64,000 nt of DNA, taken from contig CAKSTR010000005.1 of the NCBI GenBank assembly GCA_934500835.1, positions 1-64,000 of the forward strand. Reading direction: 5' to 3'. Below the pieces are notes generated by a model. That model made no database searches. It had not been told where the DNA came from and worked only from the letters and a program-made list of their open reading frames with translations. The DNA is from an uncultured Paracoccaceae bacterium (lineage in GTDB: Bacteria; Pseudomonadota; Alphaproteobacteria; Rhodobacterales; Rhodobacteraceae). Shown one piece after another: positions 46,468 through 57,105 of this stretch. Numbering within the stretch: the first letter of the stretch is position 1; every line of letters starts with the position of its first letter. The translations under genes and the position numbers were made by a program.

Positions 46468-46504
46468 GTTCTAGCGTCCGATGAGGAGGGGCCGAAAGGG
46501 GAAG

Positions 46505-46535
46505 TTGGTGGCGGCAGGGAGCGTGCCGCCACCAA
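46505..46535 (-). terminator. intercistronic hairpin between pstS and pstC
   Basis: A perfect 12-bp stem TTGGTGGCGGCA / TGCCGCCACCAA with a 7-nt loop, 14 bp after the pstS stop. The minus-strand transcript continues CUUCCCCUUU, not a strong U-tract. It is well placed to raise PstS output relative to the permeases. Confidence 0.65.
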
Positions 46536-46549
46536 TCAGACCGGCTGGC

Positions 46550-47605
46550 TTATTCCAGCGGGCCCATCGGGGTTTCGGCGGCAACGGCAGCCTGGGTGGC
46601 GGCCAGTTCCGGGTCCGACACCAGACCATAGGCGGCCAGCGGGCCTTCCGGACCGGCCATGTCGTCGGAGACGAAGAACTCGATGTACTCTTTCAGGCCG
46701 GGGATCACGCCGATATGGGCCTTCTTCACGTAGAAGAACAGCGGGCGCGACACCGGGTAGTCACCGCTTGCGATGGTCTCGACCGAGGGGACGACGCCCG
46801 ACATGGTCGCGACTTTCAGCTTGTCGGAGTTGTTCTGGTAGAACGACAGGCCGAACACGCCGATGGCGTTCTTGTTGGCACCGATGCGGGCCAGCGTTTC
46901 GGTGTAGTCGCCGTCGATGTCGACCGACACGCCGTCGGTGCGCAGTTCCAGGCACTTCTCGCCGGCTTCTTTCTTCTTGGCGTCGTCATCGGCGCCGGTC
47001 GAAGCGGCGACGAAGGCGTCGTAGGCGCCCGATTCCTTGCAGCCATGCTCGATCACGTTCAGGTCGAACACTTCGCGGGTGCCGTGCTTGGTGCCCGGGA
47101 CGAAGGCCAGGATGTCCTGGGCGGGCAGGGCGGCGTCGACGTCGGCCCAGCTCTTGTTCGGGTTGGCGACGATGGCGCCGTCCTTCACGACATTGGCGGC
47201 CAGCGCGTTGAACCAGTGGGTGGGCGTGAAGGCGAAGTCCGGGCCGGCGATGTCCGAGGCGAAGACGATGCCATCATAGCCGATGCGGACTTCCATGATC
47301 TCGTTCACGCCATTGGCGGCGCAGAGGTCGATGTCCGATTGCTTGATGCGGCTCGACGAGTTGGCGATGTCGATGGTGTTCTCGCCCACGCCTTCGCACA
47401 TCTTCTTGCGGCCTGCACCCGAACCACCGCCTTCCACGACCGGGGTCGGGAAGTCGAAGTTCTCGCCGAAGGCTTCGGCGACGATGGTGGCATAGGGCAG
47501 CACGGTCGAGGAACCGGCAATCTGGATGTTGTCGCGGGCCTGGGCCACGCCAACGGTCATCGCGCTGATGGCAAGAGCCGAAGCGGTCAGCATCACGGGT
47601 TTCAT
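46550..47605 (-). CDS. pstS: phosphate-binding protein PstS
   Basis: A 351-residue periplasmic protein with signal peptide ending near VGVAQA-RD. Phosphate-site motifs are present: IAGSSTVLP near the mature start, IDIANSSSRI and VPGTKHGTREVF. It captures phosphate for PstCAB. Strong AGGAG site upstream, and a PhoB-type box 62 bp upstream of the ATG. Confidence 0.94.
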   Translation of the reverse strand: MKPVMLTASALAISAMTVGVAQARDNIQIAGSSTVLPYATIVAEAFGENFDFPTPVVEGGGSGAGRKKMCEGVGENTIDIANSSSRIKQSDIDLCAANGVNEIMEVRIGYDGIVFASDIAGPDFAFTPTHWFNALAANVVKDGAIVANPNKSWADVDAALPAQDILAFVPGTKHGTREVFDLNVIEHGCKESGAYDAFVAASTGADDDAKKKEAGEKCLELRTDGVSVDIDGDYTETLARIGANKNAIGVFGLSFYQNNSDKLKVATMSGVVPSVETIASGDYPVSRPLFFYVKKAHIGVIPGLKEYIEFFVSDDMAGPEGPLAAYGLVSDPELAATQAAVAAETPMGPLE

Positions 47606-47667
47606 GAGAATCTCCTGAATGTCCTTTGGCCGGCAGTCTCGGCCCGCGCCCCGATTAGAGCCGGTGC

Positions 47668-47707
47668 GTGACAGTCATGTACGAGTTTTGTGAACCCTGT
47701 GTGACAA
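47668..47707 (-). promoter_or_regulatory. PhoB box array upstream of pstS
   Basis: Read on the minus strand there are four 7-mers at an exact 11-bp period: TTGTCAC, GGTTCAC, CTCGTAC, CTGTCAC, separated by 4-bp AT-rich spacers. The first and last match the PhoB consensus CTGTCAT at five and six of seven positions; the middle two are weaker. The site lies 62-102 bp before the pstS start, as expected for phosphate-starvation activation. Confidence 0.75.
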
Positions 47708-47719
47708 AGGCCCGGCGGG

Positions 47720-48694
47720 TTAGCCCAGCCGGTTGACCACGGCGGCCAGCGCGGCCCGGTTGTCGACCGCAAGCTTTTGATAGATCGACTGGGTCTGGTT
47801 GCGCACCGTCGCCGGGGCCAGCCCCAGCTGGCGCGCCACCTCCTTTGCGCTTTTTCCGTCCGCCAGCTGCCGGGCCACTTCCCGCTCGCGGCTGGTCAGA
47901 AGATCGAATCGGTGCAGGCGCCGCAGGGTCATCCGCTGCAACCCCATGCCGTTCAGCCGGGGCGCGGGCTCCACAGTCACGGCGAGATCAAGGTCGGGCA
48001 GCACATGGCGGCCCGGAACGCCGATCAGCCGGGCCAGCTGCCCGGGCAGCTGCTCGCCGGTCCAGCGCGGCCAGATATCGCCGAATCGCGCGCGCAGAAG
48101 CGGCAGGCCCATCAGGCCGATGCCATCCCCGGACGCCAGGATCGACACCGCCTGCGGCATCGCGGCCCGCCCCGGATCAAGCGCCGCAAGGCTCATGGCG
48201 GCAGAGAGCTGATCGACGGCGCCTTGCAGGAAATCGCGTTCGGCTGCCGACCAGGCCCTTGCCCGTGCACCGGCCCGATAGGACGAGATGTAGAAACTGA
48301 CGCTGTTTCCGGCCTGCCCTGACATGGCCGTGGTGATCCGGCGCAGGCCGTAGCGGTCTGCAAGGCTGGTCATGCCATCGGTCTGCCGCGGCTGCGCGCG
48401 GTCATAGATCGCGGTCTCGCCCGGGTTCTCCAGCATGTAGCGGGCCAGAAGATCCTGTTCGGCCATGGTCTGCCAGTAGGCGTGGAAGCCTTCGGGCAGG
48501 TTCAGCGTGGCATTGGCGTAGACCTCGACGCCCTCGGACCGCAGGGTCGCCCAGCCATACCAGGCCGCGTCATAACCCAGCCACTGCGCCAGATCCTCCA
48601 CCGCCCAACGCGCCAGCCCCTCCGCATCCTCTTCCAGACTGCGAAGTTGCAACGCGGTGACGAAACGGGAAAAGCTGGCGATGCCCGGCCCCAT
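47720..48694 (-). CDS. LuxR-type transcriptional regulator with GAF-like sensor region
   Basis: A 324-residue protein. The C-terminal LuxR helix-turn-helix is clear (about 262-318: LTSREREVARQLADGKSAKEVARQLGLAPATVRNQTQSIYQKL). The N-terminal ~170 residues look like a GAF-type domain; I see no receiver domain and no convincing autoinducer-binding signature. The start at 48694 has GGAGGGCAGG before it; the longer frame reads through the repeat element upstream. Target genes are unknown; it lies on the same strand just upstream of the pst operon. Confidence 0.75.
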   Translation of the reverse strand: MGPGIASFSRFVTALQLRSLEEDAEGLARWAVEDLAQWLGYDAAWYGWATLRSEGVEVYANATLNLPEGFHAYWQTMAEQDLLARYMLENPGETAIYDRAQPRQTDGMTSLADRYGLRRITTAMSGQAGNSVSFYISSYRAGARARAWSAAERDFLQGAVDQLSAAMSLAALDPGRAAMPQAVSILASGDGIGLMGLPLLRARFGDIWPRWTGEQLPGQLARLIGVPGRHVLPDLDLAVTVEPAPRLNGMGLQRMTLRRLHRFDLLTSREREVARQLADGKSAKEVARQLGLAPATVRNQTQSIYQKLAVDNRAALAAVVNRLG

Positions 48695-48783
48695 CCTGCC
48701 CTCCGTGGCCCCCGGGGCCCACCGCAGAATTGAACACGCCCCGCCCGATTCGGACCACGCCGTTTTCCAGGCACGGCGCAGGT

Positions 48784-48838
48784 GCCCTTCACTTTGGCCC
48801 AAATATCCCACGGGGGTCCGGGGGGGTGAAACCCCCGG
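48784..48838 (-). repeat. GC-rich hairpin repeat ending in GATATTTG...TGAAGG (copy 2)
   Basis: On the minus strand it reads from a CCGGGGGTTTCACCCCC hairpin through GGACCCCCGTGGGATATTTGGG to a TGAAGGGC tail, closely parallel to the copy at 31812-31863. It begins 15 bp after the deacetylase stop (48854), in the same sense as that gene, so both copies occupy a terminator-like position. Confidence 0.65.
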
Positions 48839-48853
48839 CCGCCGGCAAGGGCG

Positions 48854-49966
48854 CTACCCGGCCAGCCCTGCCGCCCGCGCCTGATCCTCCAGCCGTCTGC
48901 GCTGATAGGCCACGTAATCCGCCGGAGGCTGCTGCGCGGTCAGGATCTCAAGGAAGGGGTCCGCGACCGGGGTGCGGTGGCCCGAAAAGGCCTCGATCAC
49001 CGCCAGCCCGCAGAAGGGCACATAGCCTTCGGCATAGCCGCCCTCATGCGCGGCCAGCACGCGGCCGTCGCACAGCTCCTCCGCCAGCGCCTTGATCTTT
49101 GCCGCCATGGCTCGGAACGTGTCGGAATGCGCCTGCATCCGGGCCAGGGGGTCGAAGGAATTGGCATCCAGACCCGAGGCGACGATGATGATCTGCGGCC
49201 TGAAGGCGCGCAGCGCGGGCGCGACCAGCAGGTCGAAGGCGTCCTGATAGGCCTGATGGCCGCCGCCCGGCAGCAGGGGAACGTTCAGGTTGAACCCTTC
49301 GCCCTTGCCGGTGCCGCGCGTCTCGGCCCGGCCCTGATCCGGCGGGAAGCAGTTTTCCTGATGCAGGCTGATGGTCAACGTGTCGTCGCGGTCGATGAAA
49401 CAGGCCTCGGTGCCGTTGCCGTGGTGCACGTCCCAATCCACCACCGCCGCACGAACCGGCCCGACCTCGGCCCGCAGCGCCTCAAGCGCCAGCGGAATGT
49501 TCGCCAGAAGGCAGAACCCCATCGAGGCATCGGGCAGGCAATGGTGCCCCGGCGGGCGCGAGATGACATAGGCGTTCTCGACCCGGCGGTGCCAGACATC
49601 CGACACCGCCTGTTTCACCAGCCCCGCCGACAGGGCGGCAATCTCATAGCTGCCGGGACCGAAGGGTGAGTAAAAGCCGGCGTTGCCGCCGCCCGCGTCT
49701 GACAGCTCCTTGAACTTGTCCAGATAGCCGGGGGTATGGATGCGCTCCATCTCGGCCCGCGTGACCGGCGCGGCCTTGCGCCAGTCGAGGTGATCGCCCA
49801 GGCCCGAGACCTCGACCAGGTTCTTCAGCCGCCGCTTCGTCTCGGGGCTTTCGGCATGGCCGGCACCCGAGGGCGGCTGCAGATAGCCCCCGACAGGCGC
49901 GATGATCACATGCTCGCCCGTGGTGTGCCACAGGCAATGCTCGTCGAAATAGAATCCGGTCGCCAT
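48854..49966 (-). CDS. class II histone deacetylase-like amidohydrolase (acetylpolyamine type)
   Basis: A 370-residue HDAC-fold enzyme with RPPGHHCLPDASMGFC (catalytic His pair), DWDVHHGNGTEACF (zinc ligands), ASGLDANSFDPLARM and HEGGYAEGYVPFCG. Its length and the N-terminal FDEHCLWHTTGEH match the class II bacterial group that includes acetylpolyamine amidohydrolases. Substrate not proven. Start 49966 follows a GGGGGAG site; a perfect palindrome lies 55 bp upstream. It is the second HDAC-fold gene in the window and is not closely similar to the first. Confidence 0.85.
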   Translation of the reverse strand: MATGFYFDEHCLWHTTGEHVIIAPVGGYLQPPSGAGHAESPETKRRLKNLVEVSGLGDHLDWRKAAPVTRAEMERIHTPGYLDKFKELSDAGGGNAGFYSPFGPGSYEIAALSAGLVKQAVSDVWHRRVENAYVISRPPGHHCLPDASMGFCLLANIPLALEALRAEVGPVRAAVVDWDVHHGNGTEACFIDRDDTLTISLHQENCFPPDQGRAETRGTGKGEGFNLNVPLLPGGGHQAYQDAFDLLVAPALRAFRPQIIIVASGLDANSFDPLARMQAHSDTFRAMAAKIKALAEELCDGRVLAAHEGGYAEGYVPFCGLAVIEAFSGHRTPVADPFLEILTAQQPPADYVAYQRRRLEDQARAAGLAG

Positions 49967-50020
49967 GGTCTCTCCCCCTTGTTCCACGGGGGAAGGTTGG
50001 GCCGGAAGGCGGCGATGATC

Positions 50021-50040
50021 CATAGTGCAGATGCACTATG
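50021..50040. promoter_or_regulatory. perfect 20-bp palindrome upstream of the deacetylase gene
   Basis: CATAGTGCA-GA-TGCACTATG is a perfect 9+2+9 inverted repeat, 55-74 bp before the deacetylase start and 24 bp after the ohr stop. Its size and symmetry fit a dimeric repressor operator (MarR, GntR or TetR type); no regulator gene is adjacent. Confidence 0.6.
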
Positions 50041-50063
50041 AGCGGTCTTCCGGCCCGGCGGGG

Positions 50064-50492
50064 TCAGAGCAGTTCCGTCTCGACCTCGATATTGCCCTTG
50101 GTCGCATTGGAGTAGGGGCAGATGAAATGCCCGCGCTCCACGATCTTCTCGGCGGTGGCGCGGTCAACGCCCGGCAGGCTGACCACCAGCTTCACCTTCA
50201 GCCCGAAACCGCCGTCCGAGCGGGGGCCGATCCCGACATGGGCGTTCACCGTGGCATTGTCCGGGACGGCGCCCAGCTTTTCCGCCCCGGCGGCAAAGCG
50301 CATGGCACCCAGATAGCACGCGGCATAGCCCGTCGCGAACAGCTCTTCGGGGTTGTGGCCAAGGCCCGACCCGCCCAACTCCTTGGGGCTGGCCATGGTG
50401 ACGGTCAGCTGACCGTTCGCCAGCCCGGATACCCCGTTGCGGCCGCCCCCTGTGGCCTTTGCCTCGGTCCAGTATTTCACATCGACGGACAT
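50064..50492 (-). CDS. ohr: organic hydroperoxide resistance protein (Ohr/OsmC family)
   Basis: A 142-residue thiol peroxidase. The two redox cysteines are in place: Cys59 (GYAACYLGAM) and Cys125 (GHFICPYSNAT), with ATGGGRNG near the N-terminus typical of Ohr rather than OsmC. It reduces organic and fatty-acid hydroperoxides using lipoylated proteins. Start 50492 has GGAGG upstream. No OhrR-type gene is adjacent. Confidence 0.93.
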   Translation of the reverse strand: MSVDVKYWTEAKATGGGRNGVSGLANGQLTVTMASPKELGGSGLGHNPEELFATGYAACYLGAMRFAAGAEKLGAVPDNATVNAHVGIGPRSDGGFGLKVKLVVSLPGVDRATAEKIVERGHFICPYSNATKGNIEVETELL

Positions 50493-50643
50493 GTCGCACC
50501 TCCGGTTGTCGCGTGCATGAAAGGTAGCGCCAATATAGGCCGGCGGCTGCGCCCGCTCCAGCCATCGGCCAGAAGTTGCGCGTCCGATCCAGTTTTCGTG
50601 ATCCGCCGATAAACCTTTGCCCGGGGGGCGAAGCAAAGCTAAC

Positions 50644-52185
50644 ATGAGAGCAGATTTTTCGCACCGACCGGGTTTTTCCATGCTGCGCCTTTTTCTGGCC
50701 CTGCCGCTGATTCTCGTGGCCCTCATCGCTCCTGCGCTGGCCGAAACCCGGGCCAGCGATCGCGTCGCCCTCGTGATCGGCATGTCCGATTATGCGGCGG
50801 TGCCCAAGCTGAAGAACACCATCAACGATGCCAGGGCGCTGGCCGGCACTCTGGAAGGCATGGGCTTTGCGGTCGATGTGCTGATGGATGCCGGCAAGGA
50901 CGAAACCCTGCAGGAACTGCAGGACTTCGCCTTCAAGGCCGAGACCGCCGATATTGCGCTGATCTACTATGCCGGGCATGGCGTGTCGGTGCAGGGCACC
51001 ACCTTCCTGATACCGGTCGATGCGCAGGTGCGGGCGGCGAAGGACATCGTCACCGCCTCGGTCACCATGGAGCAGATGCTGGCCTCGGTGGACGGGGCGC
51101 GGAAGATGTCGATCCTGATCCTGGATTCCTGCCGCGACAATCCTTTCCCCGATGTGATCGACCTGCGCGACCCCGAGGTGGCGAAGGGTCTGACCACCGG
51201 CAAGGGGGGCCTGGCGGCACCTGCGCCGGAACGCGGCACGCTGGTTGCCTTTGCCGCCCGCGATGGCGCGGTGGCAATGGACGGGGATGGCGACAACAGC
51301 CCCTTCAACACCGCGCTGCGCGAGAACATGGTGCTGCCCAACCTTGAGATCGGGCTGATGTTCCGTCAGGTGCGCGACGATGTGCTGGCCGCCACCGCCA
51401 ATGCGCAGGAACCCGCAACCTATGGCTCTCTTTCCGGGGAGCCGTTCTTTCTGGTCGGTTCGACCTCGGCCGGGACCGACGAGATGGGCGTCGACGATCT
51501 GGCTGCCGCCTGGTCCAAGATCGTCGAAGAGGATCAGGCCAATCTGCAACGCCTGGCCGATGCCGGCGACTCGCGGTCGATCGTCGGTCTTGCTTTGGCC
51601 AAGCTGGATCGCCAGCGCACCGACTATGACCCTGCAGGCGCTGTTACGCTGCTGGACAAGGCCGCCTCTGACGGCGACGCCGAGGCGAAGTATCGCCTTG
51701 CCAAGGTGCTTGAGGGCGGCTTCGGCGTTCCGGCCGACCCGGTCCGCGCGCTGGCGCTGTATTCCGCGGCCGCCGATGCCGGCCTGCCGGCGGCCGTGAA
51801 CGACATGGGCTATTTCGCCTATTACGGAGAGCTTGGCGTGCCCAAGGATCAGAACCGGGCGCTGACCCTGTTCCGGCAGGCGGCCGATCTTGGTCATACC
51901 GAGGCCATGGTGAACGTCGCCAGCTTTGCGGCCCATGGCATGATCGAGGGGCTTGGCCCGAAGGACGCCGCCGACCTTCTGTATCGCGCCCTGCGTGGCG
52001 GAAGCGAAAAGGCGATGGATGCGCTGATTGCGGAACCTGAGAAATTCCCGCGCGAAACGTGGAAAGAGTTGCAGACCATTCTTGCCGACAAGGGGCTGTA
52101 TCAAGGCGATCTCGATGGATCCTTCGGCCCCGGCACGCGGCGGGCAGTACTTGCCGCCTACGGTATTTTTGAAGCGGAGAATTGA
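50644..52185 (+). CDS. secreted caspase-like (peptidase C14) protein with Sel1 repeats
   Basis: The 513-residue protein has a signal peptide (LRLFLALPLILVALIAPALA-E), then a caspase-fold domain (about 38-280) with catalytic His112 in YYAGHG and Cys163 in LDSCRDN, so it is probably active. Sel1-like repeats (about 325-460: DAEAKYRLAKVLEGGFGVPADPVRALALYSAAA and following) and a C-terminal peptidoglycan-binding-like segment (WKELQTILADKGLYQGDLDGSFGPGTR) follow. It would act in the periplasm or cell envelope. A second ATG at 50680 begins exactly at the signal peptide and may be the true start. Coupled to the next gene. Confidence 0.82.
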   Translation: MRADFSHRPGFSMLRLFLALPLILVALIAPALAETRASDRVALVIGMSDYAAVPKLKNTINDARALAGTLEGMGFAVDVLMDAGKDETLQELQDFAFKAETADIALIYYAGHGVSVQGTTFLIPVDAQVRAAKDIVTASVTMEQMLASVDGARKMSILILDSCRDNPFPDVIDLRDPEVAKGLTTGKGGLAAPAPERGTLVAFAARDGAVAMDGDGDNSPFNTALRENMVLPNLEIGLMFRQVRDDVLAATANAQEPATYGSLSGEPFFLVGSTSAGTDEMGVDDLAAAWSKIVEEDQANLQRLADAGDSRSIVGLALAKLDRQRTDYDPAGAVTLLDKAASDGDAEAKYRLAKVLEGGFGVPADPVRALALYSAAADAGLPAAVNDMGYFAYYGELGVPKDQNRALTLFRQAADLGHTEAMVNVASFAAHGMIEGLGPKDAADLLYRALRGGSEKAMDALIAEPEKFPRETWKELQTILADKGLYQGDLDGSFGPGTRRAVLAAYGIFEAEN

Positions 52186-52186
52186 G

Positions 52187-52858
52187 ATGATACGTTCCAT
52201 GTTGAAGGCATTGGCGATCACGATAGGCGTGTCCCTGGCCACCACGGCCCTTGCCGGGCCGCTGCCGCATCCGGTGCCAATGGTTGTTACGGGCGATACC
52301 GACGCGCTGGTCTGGTTGGCTCAGGAATCTACCGGCCCTAGTGACAGCGACAACTACGGCCCTGACAACGGAAAAAGCGGCGCCAGGGGCGGCGCCTTGA
52401 ACAAGGGCACGACCAACAAGCTGATCAAGATCATCAATGATGCCAACAGGACCTGCGGGTCTGCGAACATGGCCCCCCAGTACAGGGCGGACTGCCTGCG
52501 CATCTATTATGGCTGGGTCGCCGACCAATTGCCCGACAAGGGCGATTACGCCCCGATCAAGAAGGCGATGCGTCAGGCCGAGGCCAAGCTTGACCGCATC
52601 GTCAGCGCGAATCTGGACACCACCGCCGAGACGATCACGCCGAAGGAAGGCTACAAGAAGAATGCCAAGCGGCTGCCTCCGGTGCGGGCCGTGAAGAAGG
52701 GATCGACCAAGAAGGTCGCGAAACAGGCCGAGGCCGTGGTGAAAGAGGCCGAGCTTCTGATCATCCGCTCCGGCGGCGACCCCGAGCGCCGCAAGCCGCA
52801 TTTCGATGCCGTGGCCGAGGCGGTTGACGACAATCTGGTGATCCTGCGGTCGGCCTGA
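52187..52858 (+). CDS. secreted protein of unknown function, coupled to the caspase-like gene
   Basis: A 223-residue protein with signal peptide MIRSMLKALAITIGVSLATTALA-G. The mature part has a glycine/serine-rich linker (about 45-75), a helical region with two cysteines (TCGSANMAPQYRADC, likely a disulfide) and a Lys/Ala-rich helical C-terminus. I do not recognise the family. It starts one base after the caspase-like stop, with GGAGA inside that gene's end, and is followed by a terminator, so the two form an operon and may function together. Confidence 0.75.
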   Translation: MIRSMLKALAITIGVSLATTALAGPLPHPVPMVVTGDTDALVWLAQESTGPSDSDNYGPDNGKSGARGGALNKGTTNKLIKIINDANRTCGSANMAPQYRADCLRIYYGWVADQLPDKGDYAPIKKAMRQAEAKLDRIVSANLDTTAETITPKEGYKKNAKRLPPVRAVKKGSTKKVAKQAEAVVKEAELLIIRSGGDPERRKPHFDAVAEAVDDNLVILRSA

Positions 52859-52873
52859 GCGAAGCGCGAAAGG

Positions 52874-52897
52874 AAAGGGGGCCCGAAGGCCCCCTTT
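52874..52897. terminator. bidirectional terminator between the secreted-protein gene and clpB
   Basis: AAAGGGGGCC-CGAA-GGCCCCCTTTT: a 10-bp stem followed by TTTT on the plus strand. On the minus strand it has a stable UUCG tetraloop and continues CUUUCCUUU. It lies between two convergent genes and probably serves both. Confidence 0.85.
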
Positions 52898-52901
52898 TGG
52901 A

Positions 52902-55517
<2,616 letters not shown>

Positions 55518-55590
55518 CGGCAATACTCCTTTTCCAAGCACCGCCCTGCGAACGCCCTGACAAGGCACGTCCGCATCGGCCTTGGCCCAG

Positions 55591-55619
55591 ATGTGGGTCA
55601 GCGGCCTGCCGGCTTCAAG
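55591..55619 (-). promoter_or_regulatory. sigma-32-like heat-shock promoter of clpB
   Basis: Minus-strand CTTGAAG (55613-55619) and CCCACAT (55591-55597) are separated by 15 bp, a good match to the RpoH pattern CTTGAA ... CCCCAT. It would start transcription about 65 nt before the clpB ATG. The remaining intergenic DNA up to 55804 holds nothing else I can support. Confidence 0.6.
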
Positions 55620-55804
55620 CGGGAAGCTGCCGGGGCCAAGGGTTTTTTCGTGCCGGTACGGGCGGATTCCCCCGGCGGGATGCCCATTGGCCTTTTGTTG
55701 CCGATCGATACCGCTTCCATCGGCGGGTTTCCTGGCCCGGTTGCGCCGGGGACTTGCCTCCAGCGGGGTGCATGGCGCACCTGACCGAAAAGCAGGAGAG
55801 CCCG

Positions 55805-56236
55805 ATGCACGACATGATAGAGCCTATCCTGCCGCAAGTCCCGGTCGAGGGGATCGGGCTGCACATCGGCCGTTCCGGCCTGTCGATGGGCGATGCGGTC
55901 ACGCCCCGAATGATGGAGGACGGCCAGGTTGGCATCTGGGCGCGGGTGCGGCGGCCCTGGGCGGGGCTGGTGCCGCTGTGGCGCGAGACCCGGCTGGGCC
56001 ATCTGGGCCCGATGGTCAGCCAGATCCTCACCCCCGCGCTTGATGAGGGGATGCCCTTGCGCATGCGCGTCGTGATGCTGACGCCCGAGCATCTGAGCCC
56101 GTCGGGCCAGCCCGAGATTCACGTCTCGGTCTGGGGCGATCCGCGTTTGCTGACGCCCTTCCTCGACGCTCCGCCCGCGCCGCAGGAAAAGGCCGAGCCG
56201 CCGAAAGAGCCCCCGCGCAAGGCGGCGCGCGCCTGA
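55805..56236 (+). CDS. conserved-looking protein of unknown function (143 aa)
   Basis: The protein is 143 residues, without signal peptide or transmembrane segment, starting [23 protein letters not shown] after an AGGAGA site. The first ~110 residues are compact and mixed alpha/beta ([25 protein letters not shown]); the last ~25 are Pro/Lys/Glu-rich and likely disordered. I cannot assign a family. It stands alone, divergent from clpB and convergent with the next gene 28 bp away. Confidence 0.65.
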   Translation: MHDMIEPILPQVPVEGIGLHIGRSGLSMGDAVTPRMMEDGQVGIWARVRRPWAGLVPLWRETRLGHLGPMVSQILTPALDEGMPLRMRVVMLTPEHLSPSGQPEIHVSVWGDPRLLTPFLDAPPAPQEKAEPPKEPPRKAARA

Positions 56237-56264
56237 GGGTGACAGGGGACCAGACGGTCCCCTG

Positions 56265-57038
56265 TCATTCGCGGGGTTTGGGGGTCAGCAGTTTCTTCGG
56301 TCGGATCGCTTCGGCCGCCTTGAACAGGCTGAAGGTCTGGTTGACGTAATTCACCACCCCGCCGATCTTTTCCAGATAGGCGGTCAGCTCCGGCGTCTTC
56401 TCGGCCTCGACCATCTGCACGCTGCGCGAGGGGTCCATGCCTTCGAACTGGCAGTAGAACAGCGGTTCGCCCCGGCGCAGGATGATGTCCTTCTGCGGCT
56501 CGTGCCATTCGAAGGCCCACATCAGCGGCCGCGGCCAGATCGACACCGGAAAACGCCCGCCGAAGATCGTGCCGGGCAGCGGATCGGGGCGATAGTGCAT
56601 GAAGGCCGACAACTGGGTGACATAGACCATCTCGTCGGCGATGAAGCAGTAGGGCAGGGTCAACTGGATCGTCGGCCGGTCGGGATAGCGCCACTCGGCC
56701 TCGTTCACCAGGGTCAGCGTCTCGCCCAGCTTGTTCGAGCGCACCGGGCTGGCCGCCCCGGCGCGATTCACCAGGACCGGCCTGCCCTTGTCGTCGCGGC
56801 TGAAACCGATGTGCAGATCGAAGGGACATTTCACCATGAAGTAGCGGCTTTCCAGCTGGATGACCGCCGGGCAGCGTCCTGCCGACTTGGCATGGGTCCG
56901 GTTGGTCTGGCGCATGGTGACACGTTCGGGCGGGTCGAAAAGAACGGCGCCCTTGTCCGCGGTCAGGAACCAGCCCACCGAAATCGGCCCGGACCCCGGA
57001 CCTTCTTCGGGCCGCTCGAACGTCAGGGAAATGTCCAT
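56265..57038 (-). CDS. protein of unknown function (257 aa; possibly DUF6065)
   Basis: A cytoplasmic 257-residue protein rich in Trp, Tyr and Pro, with CPFDLHIGFSRDDKGRP and FEWHEPQKDIILRRGEPLFYCQFEGMD. The architecture resembles the DUF6065 group, but I am not certain. No catalytic motif is evident. Start 57038 is preferred over the ATG 13 codons upstream because of GTGAGG spacing. It lies 67 bp downstream of cutC on the same strand. Confidence 0.6.
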   Translation of the reverse strand: MDISLTFERPEEGPGSGPISVGWFLTADKGAVLFDPPERVTMRQTNRTHAKSAGRCPAVIQLESRYFMVKCPFDLHIGFSRDDKGRPVLVNRAGAASPVRSNKLGETLTLVNEAEWRYPDRPTIQLTLPYCFIADEMVYVTQLSAFMHYRPDPLPGTIFGGRFPVSIWPRPLMWAFEWHEPQKDIILRRGEPLFYCQFEGMDPSRSVQMVEAEKTPELTAYLEKIGGVVNYVNQTFSLFKAAEAIRPKKLLTPKPRE

Positions 57039-57105
57039 TGCTGCCTCACTTTGGTCTTTGGCGCAAAATCGCGCCAATGCCAGTGCAAGTCAATGAATTG
57101 GCCCG

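Noticed and set aside
47720..48694. Quorum-sensing LuxR receptor
   Set aside because: The DNA-binding domain is LuxR-type, but the sensor part lacks a convincing acyl-homoserine-lactone-binding pattern and no luxI-type gene is adjacent.
50164..52245. 693-residue minus-strand frame over ohr and the caspase-like gene
   Set aside because: The frame covers ohr out of frame and the caspase-like gene in antisense. No domain is recognisable.
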